Part shown: positions 1 through 5,712 of the stretch, in pieces | How the letters are laid out: the number at the start of each line of letters is the position of its first letter | Numbering within the stretch: position 1 is the stretch's first letter | Source of the DNA: Chloroflexota bacterium | GTDB taxonomy: Bacteria > Chloroflexota > Dormibacteria > Aeolococcales > Aeolococcaceae | DNA: 6,740 nt | Assembly (NCBI GenBank): GCA_028287605.1 | Contig: JAQBPI010000022.1 | Span: 1 to 6,740, forward strand | Direction of reading: 5' to 3' | The notes under the pieces: generated by a model | Database searches by the model: none | The model's input: the letters and a program-made list of their open reading frames with translations, nothing else | Told to the model about the DNA's origin: nothing | Position numbers and translations under genes: made by a program

Positions 1-2
1 CG

Positions 3-698
3 GTGGGCGGCGCCGCCGCCGCCGAGACGCCGGCGCCGCGCTGTCCGGTGAGCCATACGACCGAGGCGGAGGCGGCGCCGCCCGACCCCTATGCATCGGT
101 CGCCGATCTCGCCCGCGGCTCCCAGCGCGTCGACCCGGAGATCGCCCGGGAGATGACCCGCGCCGCCGCCGAGGCGCGGGCGCGGCTGCGCGGGCTCAAC
201 GAGGTGACCGCCGGCTTCGTCGAGACCCTGGGCAAGAAGATGGGCTACGGCCACCCCGCCTCGCCGCTCACCCACGAGCTGTTCCAGCGCTTCACCTGGA
301 CGCCCGAGGCGGAGCAGCGGCTCACCCACGTGCCCGACTTCTGCCGGGAGATGGTGCGCTGGCGGGTGGAGTGGTTCGCGAACAAGCGCGGCCTGGGGAC
401 CGTGATCACCCCCGAGATGGTTGAGGGCAAGCTCGCCGCATGGGGCGAGGTCTCCACCCAGATCCAGGCGGCGGGGGCGCGGCTGCCCTGGACCGACGCG
501 GCGCGCGCGCGCCTCGACCGGGTGCCGGACTCGGTGCGCGGCGAGGTGATGCAGGCGATCGAGGGCAACGCCCGCGCCGCCGGCGCCACCGAGGTGGACG
601 ACGCCGCCCTCGACGCCATGGTCGGGCACTGGACCGTCAGCGGCGACTTCCACCAGGGCCGCTTCGGGTTCCGGGCACCGGGCCCCGCGGAGCGGTGA
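3..698 (+). CDS. PCP_red-domain protein (two tandem BchB-C-terminal-like domains), probably 5' partial
   Basis: Two copies of the small helical PCP_red-type domain can be read. The first spans about residues 98-150 and opens FTWTPEAEQRL, followed by VPDFCREMVRW and a W/A/G-rich helix. The second spans about 162-212 and opens LPWTDAARARLDRVP. In BchB/ChlB this domain closes the subunit and helps bind protochlorophyllide; it also occurs alone in non-phototrophs, where its role is not settled. No other chlorophyll gene is present, so a pigment role is not supported. The first 60 residues are Ala/Pro-rich with a CPVSH segment (14-18), which is not a c-type heme motif. The frame is open to the left edge. 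The GTG at position 3 is only the first available start, GTG 48 and ATG 153 are in-frame alternatives, and no ribosome site can be judged. The stop overlaps the next start by four bases, so it is probably cotranslated with the membrane complex genes. Domain call fairly sure; start and function not. Confidence 0.72.
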   Translation: MGGAAAAETPAPRCPVSHTTEAEAAPPDPYASVADLARGSQRVDPEIAREMTRAAAEARARLRGLNEVTAGFVETLGKKMGYGHPASPLTHELFQRFTWTPEAEQRLTHVPDFCREMVRWRVEWFANKRGLGTVITPEMVEGKLAAWGEVSTQIQAAGARLPWTDAARARLDRVPDSVRGEVMQAIEGNARAAGATEVDDAALDAMVGHWTVSGDFHQGRFGFRAPGPAER

Positions 699-1966
699 TC
701 CCGCCGGCGCTCACCGTGCCCACGCCCGACTGGCCCGTGGTCGGGGACCAGCTGCCGATCGCCCTCCTCTTCACCGCCCACATCGCCGTCGCCGAGTTCA
801 GCCTCGGCGTCATCACCCTGGCGCCGATCTTCGAGGCCTGGGGGGCGGGCGGCGGTGGCGAGCGCGCCCTGCGGCTGGCGCGCCAGCTGGCCCGTGCCTA
901 CTACCTGCTCTTCAGCCTCGGGGCGACCCTCGGGGTGTTCGCGGTCACCGCGCTGATCGGGTTGTGGGGCAACCAGATCGGCACCCTGGTGAACCGCTTC
1001 CTGCCCCTCATCGCCGTCGCCTTCGGCACCTTCCTGGTGCTGACGCCGCTGCTGATCCTCTACGAGAACAGCTTCGACCGCATGCCGCGGCGGCGGCACC
1101 TCCTTCTCGGCGTCGCCGTCGCCCTGCTGCAGACCTTCTTCATGGTGTGCATTGTCGCCATCGACAGCTACATGATCACCCCGCGGCACGCCGGCCTGCT
1201 CGGCGGGGCGCTGAACCCGGTGTACTGGGACCTCCTGCTCCACCGGCTGGTGGGCAACGTGAGCTGGGCGGCGCTCTTCGTCGCCGCCTACGCGGTGCTG
1301 CGCCTGCGCCGCGCCGCCGACGAGGGCGAGCGCGCCTACCGCGCCTGGAGCGCGGGGGTGCTGCTCCGCATCGGCACCGCCACGCTGGTGCTGATGCCGG
1401 TGCTCGGCTTTCTCATCATGCTCACCCTGCGCGACAACGCCCGCGGCTTCCTCGACAACCTGGTGCGCGGTGACGCGGCCTGGCTCTTCGTGATCCAGTC
1501 GGCGCTGCTCGGCGTGCTGTTCGTCGGCGCCAACCTGGCGCTCGCCCTGGAGACGCGCCAGCACCGGGCCCGCATGGATGCCACCGGGCGGCTGGCCATC
1601 GCCGTCGCCGCCGGCGGCGCGGTGGTCGGGGTCCTGCCCGCGCAGGTGCTCACCGACTCGGTCTACGGGCTGCGCTATCTCGGCCTGCTCGCCACGGTGC
1701 TGGCCACGCTCGCCCACCTGGTGGTGCGCACCCTGCCGCGCCGGCCGGCGTCCATCCGCGCCCCCGCGTCCGGCGCCGATGCGGCACTGCCCTTCGCCGG
1801 CTCCACGGCACGGGCCGCGGTCGGCGTCGTCGGCGTGGTCGCCGCCGTGCTCTCGCTCTACATGGGCTTCATGAAGGAGCAGGCGCGCGGTCCGTACGCC
1901 ATCTACGGCGAGATGACCCTGCAGGACGCCCACGGCGTCTACAACCCGGGGAACACGTACCCATGA
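695..1966 (+). CDS. CydA-like membrane protein, paralogue A (divergent cytochrome bd subunit I family)
   Basis: A polytopic membrane protein of 423 residues with about ten hydrophobic spans. Hand alignment to E. coli CydA gives H29 for H19 (heme b595 ligand), H183 for H186 (heme b558 ligand; LNPVYWDLLLHRLVGN against LNPVAQVKFVHTVASG), and E395/R398 for E445/R448 (KEQARGPY against AEYGRQPW). The long Q-loop between helices 6 and 7 that binds quinol in CydA is absent. The E99/E107 region of helix 3 has no acidic residue (A109 and L116 occupy the sites that are Glu in paralogue B). The Met ligand of b558 appears replaced by a hydrophobic residue, though that alignment is weaker. The closest description is the OR-N/OR-C type of bd superfamily proteins. 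GTG 695 is chosen because it overlaps the upstream stop (GTGA) and puts the first span and H29 at the expected distance; the reading frame itself extends further upstream without membrane-like content. The stop overlaps the next ATG. Heme content and oxygen reactivity are unproven. Confidence 0.83.
   Translation: MIPPALTVPTPDWPVVGDQLPIALLFTAHIAVAEFSLGVITLAPIFEAWGAGGGGERALRLARQLARAYYLLFSLGATLGVFAVTALIGLWGNQIGTLVNRFLPLIAVAFGTFLVLTPLLILYENSFDRMPRRRHLLLGVAVALLQTFFMVCIVAIDSYMITPRHAGLLGGALNPVYWDLLLHRLVGNVSWAALFVAAYAVLRLRRAADEGERAYRAWSAGVLLRIGTATLVLMPVLGFLIMLTLRDNARGFLDNLVRGDAAWLFVIQSALLGVLFVGANLALALETRQHRARMDATGRLAIAVAAGGAVVGVLPAQVLTDSVYGLRYLGLLATVLATLAHLVVRTLPRRPASIRAPASGADAALPFAGSTARAAVGVVGVVAAVLSLYMGFMKEQARGPYAIYGEMTLQDAHGVYNPGNTYP
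1948..1953 (+). promoter_or_regulatory. Probable ribosome binding site of the small membrane protein
   Basis: GGGGAA lies at the 3' end of the CydA-like A gene, nine bases before ATG 1963. Together with the ATGA overlap it supports this start and coupled translation. Confidence 0.5.
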
Positions 1967-2220
1967 GCGCCTCCCACCTCCCGCTGCTCCGCGCCGCCGA
2001 CTTCCAGACCTCCTGGTACTACTCCCTGCTGGTCTTCGCCATGCTCGGCCTCACCGTGTGGGCGGCGCTGAGCGTGGCGCGCGCCGTGCCCGGGATGTGG
2101 CGGGCTGAGCAGCGCGGCCTGGCGGTGCTGGTGACCACCGTGACCACCGTGACCATGGTGCTGTTCGCGTGCATGCTGCTGACCGTCTCCATCGGGCTGC
2201 TCCGGGGCTCGGTGGGATGA
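1963..2220 (+). CDS. Small two-span membrane protein of the Rieske/cytochrome b/CydA-like cluster
   Basis: Encodes 85 residues. An N-terminal stretch containing SWYY leads into a first membrane span (about 19-39), a short basic loop (RAVPGMWRAEQR) follows, and a second span occupies about 53-80. The second span is built partly from a VTTVTTVTM run encoded by a 9-base tandem repeat. No cofactor motif is present; the single Cys (C70) lies inside the second span. I do not recognise a family. ATG 1963 overlaps the upstream stop (ATGA) and follows a GGGGAA stretch ten bases upstream; the stop overlaps the Rieske start in the same way. Its place between a CydA-like subunit and the Rieske gene suggests a small structural subunit of the same membrane assembly, comparable in size and topology to small subunits of other respiratory complexes. 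That role is inferred from context. Confidence 0.75.
   Translation: MSASHLPLLRAADFQTSWYYSLLVFAMLGLTVWAALSVARAVPGMWRAEQRGLAVLVTTVTTVTMVLFACMLLTVSIGLLRGSVG
2131..2157 (+). repeat. Nine-base tandem repeat (GTGACCACC, about three copies)
   Basis: Two exact copies of GTGACCACC (2131-2139, 2140-2148) and a third differing only at its end (GTGACCATG, 2149-2157) lie inside the small membrane protein gene. They encode VTT-VTT-VTM in its second membrane span. The repeat unit is a multiple of three, so copy-number change would lengthen or shorten the helix by three residues without breaking the frame. Confidence 0.8.
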
Positions 2221-2723
2221 TCAGGCAGACGCGGCGCCAGGCGCTGATCACCGGCACCGCCGTGGGTGGTGCGGCGATCGCCCTGATGCTCTCCATCCCG
2301 GCGATCGGCTTCGTCATCAGCCCGCTCTTCCAGGCGCGGCGCAACTCCTGGGTGCGCGTGACCACGCTCGACAGCGTGCCCATGGAGACGCCGACCCCCT
2401 TCAGAGTGTCCGTCCCCATCGACCAGGGGCCGTCCACCGATCCGGTCGACCGCATCGTCTACGTGGTGCGGCGGCGCGGCGGCCAGGTGTACGTGCTGTC
2501 GAACACCTGCAGCCACATGCAGTGCAACGTGCACTGGGACCCGAAGCTCGGCGCCTCCGGGCAGTTCCTCTGTCCCTGCCACGGCGGCCTGTACGACATC
2601 ACCGGTCTGAACGTGGGTGGGCCACCGCCGTCGCCGCTCCCGCCGTGGCGGCATCGCATCAGCACCCTGCCGGACGGGAGCAGGCTGCTGGAGATCGAGA
2701 ACCAGTACGGGGAGCGGATCTGA
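2217..2723 (+). CDS. Rieske [2Fe-2S] protein with Tat-type signal anchor
   Basis: A 168-residue Rieske protein, the high-potential electron acceptor from quinol in bc-type complexes (QcrA/PetC-like). The N-terminus carries TRRQALI (R6-R7) followed by a hydrophobic span to about residue 38, fitting the uncleaved Tat signal anchor usual for Rieske proteins. The cluster motifs are CSHMQC (C98 and H100 ligands) and CPCHGG (C119 and H122 ligands), with C103 and C121 placed for the usual disulfide. A proline loop (GGPPPSPL, about 134-141) follows, as in the family. The Ser of the common CPCHGS motif is Gly (G124), while the following conserved Tyr (Y126) is kept; loss of the Ser hydrogen bond is known to lower the cluster potential, which would suit a menaquinone-based chain. 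ATG 2217 overlaps the upstream stop, and the next gene starts immediately after this stop. The iron-sulfur domain should face the outside of the membrane. Identification is secure; the redox partner is unknown. Confidence 0.96.
   Translation: MIRQTRRQALITGTAVGGAAIALMLSIPAIGFVISPLFQARRNSWVRVTTLDSVPMETPTPFRVSVPIDQGPSTDPVDRIVYVVRRRGGQVYVLSNTCSHMQCNVHWDPKLGASGQFLCPCHGGLYDITGLNVGGPPPSPLPPWRHRISTLPDGSRLLEIENQYGERI
2709..2714 (+). promoter_or_regulatory. Strong ribosome binding site of cytochrome b
   Basis: GGGGAG inside the end of the Rieske gene, nine bases before GTG 2724. This is the clearest Shine-Dalgarno match in the window and settles the GTG start at the only junction without an overlap. 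Confidence 0.65.
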
Positions 2724-3917
2724 GTGGCGGTGCTGCGCTTCCTTGCCCGGCCTCTCAGCCGCCGGCTGCGCTCCGGGTACGGCTGGGTCGACGAGCGCGC
2801 GGGCACCACCTCGATGCTGCACAAGGGGCTCTACGAGGCCGTGCCCAAGCGTGGCGGCTGGGCCTACGCCCTGGGAAGCGCGACGCTGGCGCTCATCCTG
2901 CTCCAACTCTTCACCGGCATCTTCCTGCTCCTCGACTACGTCCCCTCGTTCAGCCAGGCGTACGACAGCCTCCACTACCTCGAGACCAGCGACCGCTTCG
3001 GCGCCTGGGTGCGGGGCATGCATCTCTGGGGCGCGTACGTCCTCATCCTGGTGATCGGGCTGCACATGCTGCGGACGTTCCTCTCGGCGTCGTACAAGCG
3101 GCCGCGCGAGCTGAACTGGGTGAGCGGCGCGGTGCTCTTCTTCCTCACCCTGGGGCTGGCCATCACCGGGGCCATGCTGCCCATGGACAACGCCGGCTAC
3201 TGGACCGCGGTGGTGGTCACCAACATCCCCCACTACCTCCCCTTCATCGGCGACGGCATCCGCTCGCTCTGGCGGGGCAGCGACTTCGTCGGGCCGGTCA
3301 CGCTGACGCGCACCTTCGGCATCCACATCTGGGTGCTTCCCTTCCTGCTCTTCGCGCTCATCGGGGGCCACCTGATGCTGCTCCGGCGCCACGGCGAGTT
3401 CGGCTCATGGGTCAACTACCAGACGGACACCGACGATCCCGAGCGGGAGATCACCGAGCGCATCCTCAGGGCGGAGCCCCCGTACCCGACCAAGCGCACC
3501 GGCCGTCGCTGGGCGGCGCCCCGGGACACCGTCGACTTCTTCCCCGACCAGATCTTCAAGGACATCGTGATCAGCGTCGTCCTCATCGCCGTGATCTTCG
3601 TGATGAGCTACGTCGCCGGAGCGCCGCTGGACGAGCGCGCCGACCCGGCGACGCTGACCTACGTGCCCACCCCGGAGTGGTTCTACCTGCCGCTCGACCA
3701 GATGCTGCTGCTCTACCCCTCCGGCTACCTGATCCTGGTCGGCGGGCTCGGCCTCGTCGGCATCGGTGCGCTGATGCTGACCCTGCTGCCGTTCCTCGAC
3801 CGCTCCCATGCGCGCGCCCCGCTGCGCCGCCCCGAGGTGATCATCCCCGGCCTCTTCCTCGCGCTGGTGGTGGTGATCCTCGCCGTGCTCGGCGCCAACC
3901 GGCTGTTCAACCTGTGA
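2724..3917 (+). CDS. Cytochrome b (b6/subunit IV fused type) of a bc-like complex
   Basis: The diheme quinol-oxidising membrane subunit, 397 residues. Four heme ligands are visible: H100 and H114 in the second helix (13 residues between them), H201 and H216 in the fourth (14 between, the spacing of cytochrome b6, whereas mitochondrial bc1 has 13). The Qo-site motif PEWY appears as PEWF (317-320). About seven membrane spans are seen, matching b6 (four) joined to subunit IV (three), with a charged linker of about 60 residues between them (221-279) ending in FFPDQIFKD. At the place where b6 carries the Cys that binds the extra heme ci (FYCLGG), this protein reads AYALGS, so A49 replaces it and heme ci is not expected. 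GTG 2724 directly follows the Rieske stop and has a strong GGGGAG ribosome site nine bases upstream, the best in the cluster. The stop overlaps the next start. No cytochrome c1 or f is encoded in the window, so the acceptor for the Rieske protein is missing or replaced. Confidence 0.96.
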   Translation: MAVLRFLARPLSRRLRSGYGWVDERAGTTSMLHKGLYEAVPKRGGWAYALGSATLALILLQLFTGIFLLLDYVPSFSQAYDSLHYLETSDRFGAWVRGMHLWGAYVLILVIGLHMLRTFLSASYKRPRELNWVSGAVLFFLTLGLAITGAMLPMDNAGYWTAVVVTNIPHYLPFIGDGIRSLWRGSDFVGPVTLTRTFGIHIWVLPFLLFALIGGHLMLLRRHGEFGSWVNYQTDTDDPEREITERILRAEPPYPTKRTGRRWAAPRDTVDFFPDQIFKDIVISVVLIAVIFVMSYVAGAPLDERADPATLTYVPTPEWFYLPLDQMLLLYPSGYLILVGGLGLVGIGALMLTLLPFLDRSHARAPLRRPEVIIPGLFLALVVVILAVLGANRLFNL

Positions 3918-5263
3918 GCCACGCGCTGGTCGCGGACGCGGTGCCGCAGTCGGTGCTCGGCAACAGCCTGTGGGTGGCGATCATCGCCAGCCTCCACATC
4001 CAGATCGCCACCTTCCTCACGGGCGCCTCCACGCTGACGGTGGTCAGCGAGGGCATCGCGATGCTGCGCGAGGGCCACGACCAGCGTCACGGGCGGCTGG
4101 CGCACGGCCTGCTGCGCTCCATGGCCTACACCTTCAGCTTCGACGCGGCCATCCCGATCTTCTGGGTGCTCTTCGTCTTCCTCGGCCTGTGGGGCACGTT
4201 CTTCATCGCCCTGACCCGCATCACCTTCTGGGTGTTCATCTTCGAGGCGGGGCTCTTCCTCGCCGAGGTCATCCTGCTGTACACGCTCTACGCCAACTGG
4301 GACCGGCTCACCGCCTACCGCCGCGCCCGGCTGGGACTGCTGGTGCTGCTCAACCTGGTGCTCTTCTGGCAGATGTTCTTCATCGACGTGGTCGCCTCCT
4401 ACATGCTCACCCCCAACGGCGGCGACCGCAGCCAGCTCGCCCAGATCCTCAATCCCACGGACATCCCGCTCGACGTCCACCGCCTGATCGGCAACATCGC
4501 GTGGGCGGGGGCGGTCACCGCGGCCTTCGCGGCGGTGCGATACCTGCGGGCGCTGCGCCGCGCCCCCGAGGACGCGCCCTTCTACGACTGGGTGGTGCAG
4601 TGGGGGGTGCTCTTCGCCATCGGCTTCACCATCCTGCAGCCGTGGGTCGGCTACTCCTACGCCAAGGAGGTGCAGCTCCACGCCTACGGCGCCTGGTACA
4701 CGATGATGTTCGGCGAGCTGTCGAACGTCTTCCTGCTGCAGATCACCCTGCTCGGGCTGATCTTCATCCTGGCGACGCTCTACCTGCTGCGCCGGCTGCG
4801 CGCATCCGGGGCGTCGGGGGTGCGCAGCCTGCGGATCGCGCTCGGGCTCGAGATCGTCGCCACCCTGCTCGCCGCCATGCCGTCGCGGTTCGCCTGGACC
4901 CAGGGCGACGTCACCGCGCGCCACCTCGACCGGCCCTTCTGGCAGGGAGGGCTGGAGAACCCGGTCGGCACCATGATCCCCAACAAGATCATCGCCCTGC
5001 TGGCGCTGATGGCGGCGAGCCTGTGGGCGCTCACCGTCTACCTCAAGGCACTGAGCCGCGATCAGCTGCGCTGGGGCGATGCGACCCGGCGCAGCGCGCG
5101 CGGGGTGATCGCGCTCGCGGTGGTGGTCAGCATGATGATGGCCACCATGGGCGTGATCCGCGAGCACAGCCGTCATCCGTACCTGATCTACGGCGAGATG
5201 ACCATCGAGGGGCAGCACGTGGTCGACCACGCCCAGCCCTCCCCGGGGGCGACGCAGCGGTGA
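3914..5263 (+). CDS. CydA-like membrane protein, paralogue B (divergent cytochrome bd subunit I family)
   Basis: A second CydA-family protein of 449 residues with about ten membrane spans, clearly related to paralogue A: shared GLWG, SYM-TP, HRL-GN-WA and RxPYxIYGEMT motifs. H28 matches CydA H19, H189 matches H186, and E417/R420 match E445/R448 (REHSRHPY). Unlike paralogue A it has two acidic residues in helix 3 (E111 and E118), near the CydA E99/E107 pair that lines the proton path, though spaced by seven and not eight. The quinol Q-loop is absent; helices 6 and 7 are joined by a short stretch around residues 244-262. A longer loop, about 323-357 (AMPSRFAWTQ through GGLENPVGT), lies late in the protein and has no counterpart in paralogue A. 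GTG 3914 is chosen because it overlaps the cytochrome b stop (GTGA) and puts H28 in the first span; the frame is open upstream only as a shadow of cytochrome b. Probably the oxygen- or electron-handling partner of the Rieske/cytochrome b pair, by context. Confidence 0.87.
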   Translation: MSHALVADAVPQSVLGNSLWVAIIASLHIQIATFLTGASTLTVVSEGIAMLREGHDQRHGRLAHGLLRSMAYTFSFDAAIPIFWVLFVFLGLWGTFFIALTRITFWVFIFEAGLFLAEVILLYTLYANWDRLTAYRRARLGLLVLLNLVLFWQMFFIDVVASYMLTPNGGDRSQLAQILNPTDIPLDVHRLIGNIAWAGAVTAAFAAVRYLRALRRAPEDAPFYDWVVQWGVLFAIGFTILQPWVGYSYAKEVQLHAYGAWYTMMFGELSNVFLLQITLLGLIFILATLYLLRRLRASGASGVRSLRIALGLEIVATLLAAMPSRFAWTQGDVTARHLDRPFWQGGLENPVGTMIPNKIIALLALMAASLWALTVYLKALSRDQLRWGDATRRSARGVIALAVVVSMMMATMGVIREHSRHPYLIYGEMTIEGQHVVDHAQPSPGATQR

Positions 5264-5712
5264 CCGCGGGCGACGCCGTGCTGAGCACCCCGACGATCCC
5301 CCACGGCGCCGTCGCCCTGCGCCTGCACCTCTTCGAGCGCCCCGGGGTCGAGGTGATGCACTCGCTGCGGCCGCCGTGGCCGCGCTGGGTCCAGCGTCTC
5401 TACGAGCTGGAGGAGGCGGCCGAGGAGGGCATCGACCTCGAGCGGGGCGAGGTGACCATGGGCGCGGCGCTCAGCGCGACCGCCGACCGGCTCAAGCACC
5501 GGCTCGACCTGCTCGCCTGGGGGGTGACGGCGCTGGAGGAGCTGCACTGGTGCTGCGAGCTCCACGGCGACGACATCATCGCCTGGCGGATCACCGCCCG
5601 CGCCGCGGCCCTGGAGGAGCTCGAGGAGGCGGGCGTCGAGGGCCCGCTGTGCAGCGTCTGCGAGCTCGACGAGCACGGCCGGGTACGCCTCTTCGACGGG
5701 TGGGAGCTGTGA
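5260..5712 (+). CDS. Hypothetical soluble protein with four cysteines
   Basis: A 150-residue protein without signal peptide or membrane span, which I do not recognise. After a short variable start it has a predicted helical, acidic middle (ELEEAAEEG, about 49-57), a helical stretch with HRLDLLAWG, then two cysteine sites: C98-C99 within HWCCELHGDD and C131/C134 within CSVCELDEHG. H96, H102 and H139 lie near them. The arrangement would allow metal or heme binding or a thiol switch, but CXXC here is not followed by His, so it is not a c-type heme site. GTG 5260 overlaps the CydA-like stop (GTGA); GTG 5278 is an in-frame alternative, which would remove six residues. The stop overlaps the next start. 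Its place between the membrane complex and the receiver protein suggests a cytoplasmic accessory or sensory role; this is inference only. Confidence 0.78.
   Translation: MTAGDAVLSTPTIPHGAVALRLHLFERPGVEVMHSLRPPWPRWVQRLYELEEAAEEGIDLERGEVTMGAALSATADRLKHRLDLLAWGVTALEELHWCCELHGDDIIAWRITARAAALEELEEAGVEGPLCSVCELDEHGRVRLFDGWEL

Noticed and set aside
42..56. CPVSH as a possible c-type heme attachment site
   Set aside because: A CXXCH motif needs two cysteines; only one is present.
440..694. Upstream extension of the CydA-like A frame
   Set aside because: The region is already coded by the PCP_red protein, and the extension translates to low-complexity Arg/Gly-rich sequence.
245..1933. Long open frame on the minus strand (562 codons) opposite the CydA-like A gene
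   Set aside because: Its translation is rich in Arg, Gly, Glu, His and Gln with no domain pattern, as expected from the complement of a GC-rich membrane protein gene. The plus strand gives clear membrane helices and motifs.
2019..3392. Long minus-strand open frame opposite the Rieske and cytochrome b genes
   Set aside because: Low-complexity charged translation spanning two well-recognised plus-strand genes; a composition artefact.
2522..3913. Upstream extension of the CydA-like B frame to give a 913-residue protein
   Set aside because: The extension is an Arg/Ala/Pro/His-rich shadow of Rieske and cytochrome b. Membrane protein content begins only at GTG 3914.
3725..5230. Long minus-strand open frame opposite CydA-like B
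   Set aside because: Same artefact: charged, repetitive translation with no hydrophobic core, opposite a strongly supported gene.
5241..5260. CCCCGGGGG stretch before the 5260 gene as a terminator hairpin
   Set aside because: It lies within coding sequence, has no loop or T-run, and short GC palindromes are common at this base composition.
5650..5664. CSVCE in the 150-residue protein as a c-type heme site
   Set aside because: CXXC is followed by Glu and not His, and the protein has no export signal.
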